Position numbers and translations under genes: made by a program. From the NCBI RefSeq assembly GCF_041260155.1, contig NC_091944.1, positions 12,217,272 to 12,281,271 of the forward strand: DNA of 64,000 nucleotides, read 5' to 3'. The DNA is from Ptychodera flava (Eukaryota > Hemichordata > Enteropneusta > Ptychoderidae). This document shows, piece after piece, positions 12,151-24,400 of the stretch (positions are counted from its first letter, which is position 1; every line of letters starts with the position of its first letter). Below the pieces are notes generated by a model. The model saw only the letters and a list, made by a program, of their open reading frames with translations, was not told where the DNA came from and searched no databases.

Positions 12151-13082
12151 AAAGTACACATTACATGAATTATCACACACATATGATTTGAAATTTTTTG
12201 GACAAAGCGTTATATCAGCCACATTTTGCCTTCCTTTTGGGGGGATTTCAAAGTATAGCAAGTCAGAAGGGGGTCTTGAATACATTGCGGGTTTTGTTGG
12301 GGGGTATTGAGTAACAGGGGAGGGTCATTTATTTTCATGCACGGATAAGGGGGAGGGTCACTAATTTTTGTGCACGAACTTTTGAAGGGTCACTATTTTT
12401 GACGCAGCGGTGTTTCGAAAACACCGGCCCCCCCCCCCCCCTGTAATTTGTGTCCATCCATAAGGACTTTTGTGGGGGCTTCTGGAGAGACATCTTACCT
12501 TTAAATTAATGTTTAAAGTTGTAATTTTAATTTGGTTGAAATATAGTTTTCATACGTTCGAATATTAGACCTAGCTATTGCCTAGGATGAAGACGGAAAA
12601 AGCAAAACAATTTTGTATTCTATAACAAAACAAAAAACATTATTATGATAACAGTAATATATTCTCTCTGCGGTATACAAGTAATCTACTCAGGCACAGG
12701 CGTGTGATGCATAAGCAAAGGCAGTTTAGATCTAAAGAGACTTTAATAATTGAATTACAATCCTAAATATTGTAAAAAAAGGATAACACAGTGCCACATA
12801 TTATTTACTGCAGACGATTTACTGTGTTTAGACTGGTTTATGGTTTTATCAGCTTATGACGGCGTGTTCGCAAGGATGGTACCATCTGGTAGATAAATAT
12901 TTTTCTCAGATTATTGAAATCGTATAAGGTATTCCATATTGGAATAACAGTCCTAGAGACTACGCAGGATTTTACAAGGTGAACTATAAAACCAGCAAAA
13001 AATGTTATATTTCTTGGGTTGCCTTTTGGGGTTGCCAAATAAATTATTCATCGTGCAATTTAGGCAAAGACTGCTTGCACTC

Positions 13083-13345
13083 AGCAATTACTAAAATGAA
13101 AGTATTACACGGTACATTTGCTTGAAAAACCTCTACACTTCCCAGAAAAACTTGCCGGTTGTGGCGAATGAGCGAACTGAATATGACTGTTACTTTCGAA
13201 ATCAATATAGTCACACTCGATAATTTTAATTTCACACTCGACAATTTTAATTCCCCCTTTTAATTTTGCTCTGCATAAGATTCGGTAAGACATTACAAGA
13301 GTGCAACACTCTGTCGATAAGGACATTTTTGGTTGGAGACTACTT
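13083..13345 (+). repeat. R module copy 8
   Basis: It begins AATTACTAAAATGAAAGTAT, and its left flank CAAAGACTGCTTGCACTCAG matches the one before copy 6. The right part is diverged. Confidence 0.45.
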
Positions 13346-13786
13346 ACGCTGACATTAAATTTGTTATTCTGCAGTTAATTTGACCGCAATATAGTTATAC
13401 TACTAAAAAAGTTTGATCGGCATTTATAAAGTTGCAGGAAGATTTAAGCAAAAATTGTATATATTGCGAAACAATGAACTTCACTCGGCACCTTTGCATT
13501 TTCATGGGCGTTGTCGAAAAGAGTCTAAGATTATTTTTTTTGTTTTCAAACAAAAAACGAAAAATATATAATAATGACAGTAGAGGAAATTTTGTCTGCT
13601 ACACACACGGAATCAAGGCTAAGAGTTATCATGAATAGGCAATCATGAGTTATTGTAATCAAAGGTTACAATTATCAAAATCGGCCATTATAAAGTACAT
13701 ATTTACAAAACGATCTATCTTAACAAGAGGCCGTATGCCTTTGCTATTACATTTGTATCTTATGACGGTATGTTGGCAAGGAATGA

Positions 13787-15538
13787 GCAGGCGGCAAAAG
13801 TTGCAACTGAAAAATGAATAGTTCTGAGAGGAGTAAACACATGCACAACATCCAATGTCGTCACTATGTATGTCTGCCCTGAGGGCAGCTCAGATATTGC
13901 TGGCCTCAGGGCAGATCGGTAGATATACACTATGTAATATTTTAAGGGTAGGAAACGTGTGTCCGCAATATATCAGAACTGCCCTCAGGGCAGACATACG
14001 TTTCCTATTCTTACAGCATTACATAGTGTATATCTACCAATCTGTCCTGAAAGCAGCAATATAGCTGAACTGCTTCGGAGCAGACATATATACTCTACGC
14101 TCACACACCATTGCATAATTGTATATCTATCGATCTGCCCTAGGGGCAGCAATATATCAGAGCTGGCCTCAGGGCAGACATACATTTCTTATCCTATTCT
14201 ATCTACCAATCTGCCCTCAGGGCAGCAATATATCTGAGCTGCCCTCAGGGCAGAAACACAGTTCCTCAGTGACGTCATTGAATGCCGTGCACATGTTTAC
14301 TCTGCTCTGACCTGCCCTCAGGTCACTTTTTAGTAGCAACTACTGCCGCCTGCGTGACTTAAATGCCCGTATTAAGAAAAATTATTAACGTAGGGGGTCA
14401 TGTAGTGAGTGGATCAGAGATCAATGTCACCTCACAGGCGGCAGAAGTTGCAACTGAAAAATGACCTGAGGGCAGGGCTGCCCTAACGGCAGCTAACAGC
14501 AGAGTAAACATGTATGTGCACAGCATTCAATGACAATACAAATTATTTGAAAATAGTCCAAGTCCGCTTACCAAGCTGCCCCGGGGGAAGCAAAATATAT
14601 GAGCTGCCCTCAGGGCAGACAGACATTTCATATCTTTTCAGCGCAATATGTATAGGGTATTTCTATCAACCTGCCCTGAGGGCAGCAATATGCCAGAGCT
14701 TCCCTCAGGGCAGACATACATTTCCTATCATATCTACCAATCTGCCCTGAAGGCAGCAAACTATCAGAGCTGCCCTCAGGGCAGACATACATTTCTTACC
14801 CTGTCTAATAATCTGCCCTGAGGGCAGTAATATATCAGAGCTACCCTCAGGGCAGACATAAATTCCCTCTCCTATCTACCTATCTGCGCTGAGGGCAGCA
14901 AAATATCAGAGCTGCCCTCAGGGCTGACACAGTCCTATCCTTACAGCATGGCATAAGTGTATATATACCAATCTGCCCCGTGGAGGGCAATAAACCAGAG
15001 TTACCCTCAGGGCAGACATAGATTTCCTATTCTATCTATTAATCTGCCCCGTGGGCGGCAATATATACGAGCTTCCATGAGGGCAGACGTACATTTCTAA
15101 TCTTTACAGCATTGCATAGGGTATATCAGAGCTGCCCTCAGGGCAGACATGCTGGACAGGCATTGGGTACTTGCTCTCGCTTATACGCGGACTGGGACTT
15201 TTTTAAAATAATTTGTGACGTCATTGAATGTTGTGCACATGTTTACTCCGTTCTGAGCCACTGCATAAAAACCCTATAATACTTACTGTATTAACATGGA
15301 TTATTGCCTGTATTTTAGCTGAAGAGTGCATATACAGGTGAATACAGTCAAGAATCCATTTTTTGTATTCAGCAAGCCTGTATTCATGTGGATTCATGTG
15401 AATTCACGTGTACTACACTATAATACAGGCAACTCATCAATGTGAATTTATCTGAATTATTGGGTTTCCATGCAGTGAGCTGCTCTGAGGGCAGCGCTGC
15501 CCTCAGGTCATTTTTCAGTTGCAACTTCTGCCGCCTGC
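13787..15538. mobile_element. Transposon carrying an array of CTGCCCTCAGGGCAG palindromes
   Basis: The left end GCAGGCGGCAAAAGTTGCAA and the right end TTGCAACTTCTGCCGCCTGC are inverted repeats. The 10-bp direct repeat CAAGGAATGA flanks both ends (13,777-13,786 and 15,539-15,548). The duplicate locus at about 8,953-8,962 has a single CAACGAATGA and no insertion. A 9-10 bp duplication would suit Mutator-like elements (inference). Inside are two further facing copies of the terminal repeat (ending at 14,353 and starting at 14,435), so the element is either composite or two elements 81 bp apart. No transposase is present. Confidence 0.85.
13870..15145 (+). repeat. Array of paired 15-bp palindromes
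   Basis: About ten units each carry two near-perfect palindromes of the form CTGCCCT(G/C)AGGGCAG. The palindromes are separated by CAATATATCAGAG and followed by ACATACATTTCCTATC and sometimes TTACAGCATTACATAGTG. The spacers are themselves repeated, so this is an ordinary tandem array and not a CRISPR. Confidence 0.85.
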
Positions 15539-15629
15539 CAAGGAATGATACAATATAGTAAATAGTTATATAGAGCTCTCCAGCAAAGATAGAAAATTTC
15601 TCCAGCAAAGACAGACAGAGATTGCATGC

Positions 15630-15960
15630 ATATAGCGATAACGAATACAAAAAAATGAGTACTTTTCGCAATTTAAATTCCTCTTAGAGTACGAGCAAGT
15701 AAGCAAATTGAAAGCAGGATTGGTAAACGTTTATCACAGGTAGCGCTTAATCTAATCCGAAGACCCTAATTGAGCATCTGAAAGCATATATATATGCCGA
15801 GCTTTACATGCCATTTTTGACTCGCACTCGTTTTATATATCTCTCGATGTAAATTCACCATTTTCCTGTCAACAGCTGCCATGATTTATTTAAGTTGCTC
15901 ATAGCGATGTACTCTGTTGACGCCGAGCTATAGGGCTACCGACGCCATTTTGTTCGGTAC
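15630..15960 (+). repeat. R module copy 9
   Basis: It begins TAGCGATAACGAATACAAAA and ends at CCGACGCCATTTTGTTCGG. It is the partner of copy 7 and diverged at the left. Confidence 0.5.
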
Positions 15961-16199
15961 TTTGAATGTACTCTGTATGCATTGTCAAAACATTGATACC
16001 ATGGAAACCAATATAAAACCTGGTACATGTTGACACTGATATGTCGAACTGTGGTTACTGGACGGAAGGGATGTTAGAAAACAAACTTGATGAATCCAGT
16101 GAACTGTCCATAAGGACTTTTTGCGGGGAGACATCTTACCTTTAACTTAATGTTTGAAGTAGCAATTTTAATTTAACTGAAATATAGTTTTCATATGTA

Positions 16200-16410
16200 A
16201 CACGATTGGAACTACTTTGAGATAATTGGATAGTGAAGTAATATGGGTTAAATCTGGAAATATAAGCTCATCTGCTTTTCTTTCTGAGCAATACACTTGT
16301 TTTTTATTAGTAATTTGCAATATTGTAACATTAAGCTGTGGGGCACTTAACAATTTTGAGAAATTTGAAAAAAAAAAGATCCAATTATCCAAAATCAGTT
16401 CCAATCGTGT
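16200..16410. mobile_element. MITE, ACACGATTGG family, TA target
   Basis: The ends ACACGATTGGAACT and AGTTCCAATCGTGT are inverted repeats flanked by TA on both sides. The duplicate site near 12,556 lacks the 211-bp insertion. The TA target suggests the Tc1/mariner group (inference). Relatives lie at 29,276 and 30,655. Confidence 0.8.
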
Positions 16411-16660
16411 TATATTTGAATATTAGACCGAGCTATTGCCAAGGATAGAGATGGGAAAAGACTTTTAGATTCTATCACAAAAAAACCAACATTATTATGA
16501 TAACAGTAATATAGATTCTCTCTGCGGTATACAAGTAATTTACTCAGGGCACAGGCTTGTAATGCATATTAAGCAAAGACAGTTTTAATCGAAAGAGACT
16601 TTGATAATGGAATCACGGTCCTCAATATTATAAAATAGGGGATAAGCAAATTAAGAAGGG

Positions 16661-17920
16661 GATTGAGCAATGTTTCAAATTGAACTCAGGCATATTAGAA
16701 AATTTAAATAAATAGAAGAGGAGGTTATTCTGGGGAGTTTTTAACGTACTGTCTCATGAAAACTTGAACCTCTTTTTAAAAAGCTGTTTAGGTTAAAAGT
16801 CTCATCTATATTTCGATTCTTTGATTCAGTTCTGGGTGTACAGATAAAACCATCCTGATGATATGCGGATTCCAATTTTTAAAATCAAAATATACACTAA
16901 AATTTCTTGATCTGCTTTTACTTTAACTTTCGACTCTCTAATTAATACAATAGTGAAAAGGTCACAAAATGAAATTTCCATCATAATCCTTGGTATACGG
17001 TCTTTCAAAGGTCGCATTAAAAAGTAGATTTATCGATATTCATCCATTCAATCATTCATCACAGCAATGTGCAAAAAGAAATTAGGCAATTAATTTTAAG
17101 GTATTTGAACTGCTAAATCATCGAGACTGTTATCTGACCAAAAACGAATATCGATTAAAAACTAAAGAAACTCACCAGACCATCCATTTTGTTCAGTTTA
17201 GTTTACTTAAGGTATCGATTGTCATAACATAGGTATCATGGCAACCAATATCAAATGTGATACACGTTGTCAATACTGTATGAATTATCACTTGTTTTTT
17301 CAGTAAATTGAATGATATTTCTTTATGAAGAATGTTACCATGTTTTAAAGTCGACAGCATAACTGAGGCATAAATTATCTCTTCTTCAGTCAGTGGTGAA
17401 TAGTGTCAAATTACTGCAAACATATATAGACGCTGTATTTTTAAATTAGACTTTAACGTTGTTCTTTTAATTTGACCGCAATGTAGTATTAAATACGTTT
17501 GAATGTTAACCTTGCTATCATGAAGTTTTAGCAAGATTATACATGGTGTCATACAGAAGCAGCACTTAGCACGAATCGGAACTTTCATTATCATGGTAGA
17601 TTATTTTCTGAGTACAAGCAAAAAGGACAATACTCACATGATGATGATAGTAATGAATTTCGGTCTGCGATACAAACGAAATCTACTCAAGCAACGACTA
17701 GCCATGCATAGATAAAGACAGATATTGAAATCAAAGGTGTATTCGTGAAGTTACAAGATTACAAAATGACAGTGAACAATGTGACCCATCTTATGCAGCA
17801 AGCTATTTTACTGAGACTTATTGGCGGTTGTATTTGTGTCCTATGAATTGGGTGTTGACTGGTAAAAATCCAATATGCTGAATAGTTACATAGATGTTAT
17901 CTAGACGAAGATTATTTGCA
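16661..17920. other. Gene-free AT-rich stretch
   Basis: No exon, RNA gene or repeat is supported. A CAAAACATTGATACCATGG-like block near 17,225-17,260 shows that this stretch is also a distant relative of the duplicated segments. Confidence 0.4.
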
Positions 17921-17924
17921 CAGA

Positions 17925-18115
17925 GCAATTACTAAAACGGAAGTATTACACATTAAATATGCTTCAAAAGATCTGTGCATCAAAGAACCGATAGTGGGAT
18001 TAAGGAAATCGTTATTGGCAACCTCTTTCGTTTTGGAGTCGGTAAAGAATTCTCTCAACCTTTAACTTTTACTCATACATTCGAAATCCATTCCGCGGAG
18101 TTAGATGGTTTTGTG
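17925..18115 (+). repeat. R module copy 10, upstream of locus A
   Basis: It begins AATTACTAAAACGGAAGTAT then ACACATTAAATATGCTTC, and keeps the AACCTTTAACTTTTACTCAT block. Confidence 0.5.
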
Positions 18116-18195
18116 GCTTAGCTTCTGTACTGGGCTGAGTAGTCGTTCTCTCCTTTGAGGTTTAGGCTTTCGACATTATCCACGCAATATTTTGT

Positions 18196-18252
18196 TTTGT
18201 TTGTATGTTTGTTTGTTTGTTTGTTTGTTTGTTTATTTGTTTGTTTGTTTTA
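18196..18252 (+). repeat. (GTTT)n microsatellite
   Basis: A nearly uninterrupted GTTT run with two variants; a shorter run of the same motif is at about 8,660-8,690 in the duplicate. Confidence 0.85.
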
Positions 18253-18254
18253 AT

Positions 18255-19600
18255 GTTTATTCAATAACATTGCTACGCAACGTAAATGACTTACGATCGA
18301 GTACAGTTTTAGTAAAACTAGTTTCGAAGAGATCAATTTGAATTATCAAACATACATTTTCCAGACTATAACGCAGATTAGACCAAGCATAAGTCGCTAT
18401 CAGTGTCAATTTCAACATTCCCTCTTTTCTTTTCTAATAATCATGCTGAGAGTTCCAATGAAGGTTTCGTTTCCTGTTAACTTAACAGTTAAGTGATGAT
18501 GTGAATCGGGTTAACTTTGACACGAACCCGACTCGTAAATTTTCTCGTACTTGTTCGACCTGCCTCAGTCTGCAGCTACCCTGACTTATGAGAGTCAGGC
18601 ATAAAACACTGATGGCTAAAGTAAAATGCCAGACGTTGAACACTGACCAGCTGAGGAATTATATGCTTTTTAATAATCGAGAATAGTACTTATCAGAAAG
18701 GTGTAAACACAAGAGGAAAGTTGAAATCAAAGAATAACTAAAATTGATCGTCACGGAACCATGATATGCCAACATGACGAAAATGACCTCTTTTTAGCTC
18801 TTAAAAATGAATTTTATGAGCCTCAGAAAACGAGTTATTACTACAAAGATGCATACTTCCATTTGTTTAGAAATGAAGCGTGCATCGTGGAATTGAAGGG
18901 CACCAAATAAGATCATAATAATCATCGTTGTTGACATTAGCCTTCACCAGACTTCTTTGATACTATTTTTATGGCTGACATTGTCAATCTCCTTGGAAGA
19001 ATCCAAATATTAATTTATTCGAATTGCAAATCCTTGTCTAGTTTTAAAAATGCAACAAGACTTTCGTTTCAAAGTAGAAGAACGTGCAACGAGTTTTCAC
19101 TGCTCTTTAGAAGAGAGTGGTATTATTTTATTGTGTTTCTGATTCCCTTCAACGGCGTAAGGTAACCAATCAAAACCGTTCTTATCAGGAATGTCAATAA
19201 CTTACTTTTATAGATATAAGAAATACGGTTACGCGTCACGGATATCTTACCGTAAAGTGTAATTTATGATTCATTAGGTTTAAGGTCGTGCTCGTATACT
19301 CTGAAATCGCGAGATCACCGCAACGAACAGTACACCCACATATTCCGTTGAAAACGACAGGTGGCGTATATTCACGATCAAGCGATCTGGTCGTTGTACT
19401 CAATTGTATTTATATAATAAATCGACTGCATTTATTTTGACGACGTCCACAAAGTTAAAGCCCTCCAATAAATACAGTAATGTTATCGATACCTTTAGCA
19501 ATGATTGCCTTAAGAATGTGTTGACATTTTACTACGTTGAAAACTTTCCGATGAAGTTGCTAAGGTCAAAACACCTCCGAAAAGTAACACGCTGTTCATT
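18255..19600. other. Gene-free stretch upstream of locus A
   Basis: No conserved exon is visible. The stretch borders the promoter-proximal block of locus A that starts near 19,610. Confidence 0.4.
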
Positions 19601-19609
19601 CCAGTTGCA

Positions 19610-20007
19610 GCTCGATCACGTGACGCATAAACGCACTTTGACCCTCGACTTGTTCACTCAAGCAGGAACATTCTGAAAGAATACGGTCTTGTTACAATCT
19701 CACGTTTGGCATCGTTTCCACGCTTCGGCTTAAAGTAACGGTAAGCTAAACTATTGAAGAATGTGAAACTAAGGCGTAAGTGTTGTCGCAAAACCAAAAA
19801 GCACAATATTTTGCATTGAAAACGAAATTATAAAACCAGTTTCATTATTGCTGTCGGTCGATAAATATTGCGGCACGTACTCTGCAAGAACGAGATGTGA
19901 GTTCAAACGAGCAGGCAGGTTTGACTGTGTTTAATGAGAGTTCAAATGTCACACACTGTATACCACACGGTCTAGCTACTCTGCTATGTTCAGCACTTGT
20001 AGTACCA
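19610..20007 (+). promoter_or_regulatory. Promoter-proximal block of locus A with possible 5' UTR exon
   Basis: This block is paralogous to 36,330-36,730 (B) and 40,800-41,180 (C). All three share CACTTTGACC, a TTCGAGCAG-like or GAGC block, an ACCAGTTT(C/T)ATTATT block and then TTTAATGAGAGTTCAAATGTCA. In A it ends at ACCA followed by GTAAGT, a good splice donor at 20,008. A non-coding first exon ending there and spliced to 21,143 would fit, because the coding exon begins at a splice acceptor with an in-frame stop before its ATG. The exact transcription start cannot be read. Confidence 0.35.
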
Positions 20008-20285
20008 GTAAGTGTAAAATCTTAGACGTGAATACAATCATGAAAACCCATAAAATTCTTTTACCTTCTAATCTTCTCTATTAGTTAACTTAGAAGCTCT
20101 TGACTCAAAGCTTTGGCGATGTTGTGATGTTGTTTTTTGTATTTTGGATATGTTTACAAACTGAAAGAAGACGTCCTTGGTTGTGTACCGTTATCGTCCA
20201 GATGCCATGTAAAAACATTTTTCAAAATATTTATCCCTGTCATGACAAAGTTAAAGTGTTTTTTACTTTGTGATTTTGTTGTATA

Positions 20286-20424
20286 GGATAAAGCCCGAGT
20301 AGGAGGGCTCTTCTGGTATATAAAGTCCAGCCCATCGATAAAATGTCGAGGCCGCAGGCCGAGATATTTTATCGTAAGGTTGGACTTTATATACCAGAAG
20401 AGCCCGAGTACGAGGGTTTTATCC
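20286..20424. repeat. Perfect-stem foldback sequence in intron 1 of locus A
   Basis: The arm CTCTTCTGGTATATAAAGTC, flanked by GCCCGAGTAGGAGG, is mirrored by GACTTTATATACCAGAAGAG and CCCGAGTACGAGGG. The loop centres on GAGGCCGCAGGCCGA. The whole segment could form a hairpin of about 60 bp. Confidence 0.8.
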
Positions 20425-20567
20425 GACTTAAAAACTATCGCCCCTAACTGATATATTTTCGTTTTCAATGTGTTTACGTCAACCGTCCCCTTTGTCAATG
20501 TAACATGTTTAGGATATGAATTAAAACTTTTATTTGTGAAATAGCCTTCAAATGTAATGGAACATCC

Positions 20568-20611
20568 TATAAATGCCCTAGGGCACATTATATAAATGCC
20601 CTAGGGCACAG
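20568..20611 (+). repeat. Two direct repeats each with a TGCCCTAGGGCA palindrome
   Basis: TATAAATGCCCTAGGGCACA occurs twice, separated by three bases. Each copy contains a 12-bp perfect palindrome. Function unknown. Confidence 0.8.
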
Positions 20612-21150
20612 TAGAATTTGTATTGCAGCTGGTTTCCGCTGTGTTACCAAATATGAACATTAAAACATACCAGATGTCTACAGAATATGACATGTTCACT
20701 TTGATTGGACAGTACTTTACTACGGCGCTGTCATTCGTTTCTGGAATTTGGTGACCAAGGCTTTACGAGTAGATAAAACACCCTGAATTGAGCACTCTGA
20801 TTGGTCAATCAACAGTAGATAGTTTTTAAGATCATATACAAGATGTTCAGCATCGGTCGTAAAGTTTAACAGAAAGATAAATTTAAATGGTGATAGACTT
20901 TAGCTGAAATAGCAGACACACTGCCTGCCTACGGTAATGTGTGTATCTTAGTGGGAAATGATACGTGCACTTCATTATTTATTCTGAAAACACGCCAGGG
21001 TTTATTTTATATTTTCGAATATAACATCATTGCTTCAAAATTCTAATTCACAAAGTTTAATTGCACGGTATATTCCTTATAAACAAACACTACTAGTTTA
21101 CTGTGAGTAGATAAGGCTAGATGTCTGTGTGTTTTATTTCAGATTAAACG

Positions 21151-21421
21151 ATGAAGAGCCACAGAGTGTTGGTGTTTCACAAATTGGAGTCATTTCGTGG
21201 TGCAGCGGCGAACGTAAAATCTCTGCTTGAAGACTTGAAATTGGAAGACGTCGTCATTAACGACTACAGTGCTTCTTACAGCAGATGGGCTCCAATTGAA
21301 TTCACAACGGTGGTGGTTGTGATTGATGCAAGACAAACAAGGACTCTGATCACACCGGAACGAAGAGATGCAAACGTCGATCATTGGGCAGAATTGAACG
21401 ACATATGGAACAATGTGACAA
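21151..21421 (+). CDS. Locus A first coding exon
   Basis: It encodes residues 1-90 plus one base. A strand (RVLVFH), a helix (GAAANVKSLLEDLKLE), a second strand (DVVINDY), and the very hydrophobic strand VVVVIDARQTRT are seen. The acceptor TTTATTTCAG ends at 21,142, and the donor is A followed by GTATGT at 21,422. The equivalent exon in C has the same coding length (271 bases). Confidence 0.85.
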
Positions 21422-24400
21422 GTATGTTTGAAAAATGTATATATTGCGATTAAACTTTAAAAACGAGCCTAAGTAAATTTTATTTCATGCCACGCGCTCT
21501 AAGCCTTTACTATAAATGTATTTGTTTTACCCAATTGATTTTATTTTTGCGAGCAATTAAAATTTCATGAAATTATTTCCTTTTTAGAGTCAATTTTGCT
21601 GGTCGTTTACGGCGATGAACAGTCGAAATTCTTAGAAGAAAACAAGACGATCGCTAGAAGCTGGATGACCACCTGGAAATTCAATGACGAAAATGCCTAT
21701 AAGCTCGCTAAGAAGAAGAGGTGTTTCACCATATGGAACTCATTCAATGGAGCACAGAAGTCGGAAATCCAAAACTTCATTCGACTTTCTTCATCTCTAC
21801 CAACAATTGACTACGACTCAAGCGTCCTCCTACTCGGGAATGACGGTGGTGCATTTGATAAGTATGCACGTGACCATCCTCTCATTGACTCTGTTGATGA
21901 AAAGGGAGACTTCGGTGAAATTATAAAATACAATTACGCTAACATTAATTACAACTACAAACGACAGCCTACAAATGTACCGAAGGCTCAGTTATTTATC
22001 GATAAAGCATTTCCAATGATTAACGTATGTCAGACGAGAAACTCAACAGAATCCATCCGAAGACAACTTTCAGCTGCCAGTCTGAAAGGAGTAATGAAAA
22101 GACACCCACCTTGCTTTCGTCGCAGTCGGAGAGAAGACTCCCTGTTTGACCGTGCAGTCCTGACATGTCACTGTAAAGAGTGTTATTCTATAATAAATGA
22201 AAACAGAGCCGTCACTAGAAATATACTAAAGGACGAATTAGGTACGGTAAAAACTTGTGATCTATTTTAGAACCCACAATAGCGGACACAATACTGGCAA
22301 TGAAATCCACCAATACGTAATTCATCGTCAAGCGTCGTCGTCCCGCCATTCACCCATCAAGCGGCTAGCTAGACGACCATAGATAAGTCGTGCCATCTAT
22401 CCAGAATTAATTTTACTCATTTTCTACGACAGTTTACGTACCCACGCCCAGCTGCAATGAATACTTCATTAACATTGAATACAAGAAAATGCAAACATAA
22501 ATTCGCTTACACAGAAATGTTCTTAGGTGCATACCCACGTACGCACGTAAAACACATAAACCCACACAAACACCTATCTACCTACCTACCAACCTACCTA
22601 CCTACCTACCTACCTACCTACCTACCTACCTGCCTGCCTGCCTGCCTGCCTGCGCACGCGCACGCACACAAACACATACATACATACATACATACATACA
22701 TACATACATACATACATACATACATACATACATACATACATACATACATACATACATACATACATACATACATACATACATACATACATACATACATACA
22801 TACATACATACATACATACATACATACATACATACATACATACATACATACATAGGTGTGCCTTTATAAAGGTTTTAAAGACTTAAATAATAGCTCATAT
22901 TTTCGTGAAGCAAAGTAATCTTTTAACCATTCTCTTTCAAAATCAAGAATAGATGTAGGAGGTCTGCGTTGAAGTTTTGGTACTGCAGAAACAAAATTGA
23001 CCAAGATATATATTTGCTATTCAAATTGGTAGCCATCCTTGTGCGAATTCTATGCAGACAAATAAAACTTTCCATTTTCGAAAAAATAAGACGGTTACAT
23101 TTTTTCTTGCACCAAGAGTTTTAAAATGAGCCCCCACAAATGGTATATCAGCAAGTAATTGGAAAAGTTTGAAAGTGAAAATATCTGACTCTGAGGCGCA
23201 CTCTACGTAAGAGACATTGCATCATTCGAATCAAAATAATGTTTCCCCTACGTTGTTTAATTATCAGATACCGTTGGTGTAACTTTGGATGGTGATGTGT
23301 TTCCATGGCTGCCAGATGACCATGAGTCATGTGCTAATGATATGGATTCTACTATCAAGGAGATGCGTCAAGTACCCTTTGGGAATGACGAGAAGGTACC
23401 GGGCGATGCCATTGTTAAATTGTACGCGTGGCACATACTTCTCTATTTTTCATCTCGTCCCCTTCAGAGTGGAACGCGCATTAAGGATTATGTTGAATTT
23501 GTAATAGAAAAGGCGAGACAACACAAAAAGCTTTTGCTGTTGTTGCTAGTAATTGCCATTATCTCTTGGTACAGACTAATAAGGGGTGAGTATGATTTTC
23601 TCATAACAAAGAATACTTTTAACCACATGTTTGCAAATTAAGTGTAGAGCTGAGCTGAGCTGAGCTCTCCTCTCATTCAAACGTTTAGTTACATACACAC
23701 GCCAGCTCTGTCCCATCCCTACTAGAGGAAATGCCGGACGGATAGCTTGTTCTGCATCAATACAACTTGGGTAGTGCTATTTTGAAATGGTTTATAAATT
23801 TGCAAAGGAATGTTAGACTTGGGGGTTGTATTGCATTTGCCATATGCTAATTGTTCTTCTCTTTCGATCCGTGCCCATGGGGTACAGATATTACTACACA
23901 AATTAGTTCAAATGTGAAAATGCGAAATCATACAGATAGACTCTACTCATTCGCATTAATAAATAAGAAAATAACATCTTGAAAATTTGAAAAGTATATT
24001 ATTCCCTGATAATTTTCTTCGATTGTCGAAGGAAAATGCAGGTGACGTTATAAAATAGTGTTATCAGTTGACTTCGTCTTCTGATGACAGGTTCTCTACT
24101 TTGACCACTACCATTCAGCCTGGTATCATCTGATACACCTGGAAACCAATCATGTCTCGTTGTTTGAGATTCTTTTGTTGCTGTGTCTGTAACATGATTT
24201 TTTACAGGACACAGTTGTTAATACTGAGCTAACCCCAAACCTGGAGGGCCAGGTGCTGCCTTTTGTCTGACCCCTCACCTGTAACCTGTTCGGCATGGTT
24301 AAATCTACCAGGGACTTAAGCCCCGTCGTTATAGCCTATAGGGTCCTTGAGGTACTCAACCCTCCCAACCATAACAAGGTAGCAGCACTGGAGAGGAAGG

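Larger units (their letters stand above)
9471..12455. mobile_element. 3-kb non-autonomous DNA transposon with satellite-like core
   Basis: The left end GGACACAAATTACAGGGGG is mirrored by the right end CCCCCTGTAATTTGTGTCC, followed inward by GGCCGGTG and its complement. CCATAAG flanks both sides (9,459-9,465 and 12,458-12,464). The paralogous empty site at about 16,108-16,120 reads GTCCATAAGGAC with no insertion. A target duplication of about 7-8 bp fits hAT-like elements (inference). The core at 10,790-12,150 is a tandem array, and no transposase is visible. Confidence 0.8.
8040..12770. repeat. Segmental duplication, copy 1 (partner 13,020-16,660)
   Basis: Several blocks align in order with 13,020-16,660. 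Examples are the TTGTTTTCGAGCAAAAACG region, the TACAATTATCAAGATTGGCC block, a shared CATTGATACCATGGAAACC block near 9,340 and 15,990, and AACATTATTATGATAACAG near 12,640 and 16,490. Each copy was later hit by different transposons, so the pair gives filled and empty sites for each of them. Confidence 0.75.
13020..16660. repeat. Segmental duplication, copy 2
   Basis: Partner of 8,040-12,770. It carries its own private insertions at 13,787-15,538 and 16,200-16,410, both absent from copy 1. Confidence 0.75.

Noticed and set aside
13870..15145. CRISPR-like pattern of short palindromic repeats
   Set aside because: The spacers are themselves repeated, unit length varies, the array lies between transposon ends, and the genome is animal.
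20154..20588. 144-codon reverse open frame
   Set aside because: It runs across the hairpin at 20,286 and intron sequence of A, with no recognisable content.
21151..22241. Naming the cytosolic domain TIR, SEFIR or caspase-like
   Set aside because: The strand-helix order is compatible, but no diagnostic catalytic or box residues of those families are seen; a named call would be a guess.
22457..22855. Long open frames with Tyr-Ile-His-Thr or Met-Tyr-Val-Cys repeats
   Set aside because: They are translations of the CTAC and CATA microsatellites; the same holds for 28,578-28,973, 43,378-43,654 and 50,522-50,758.
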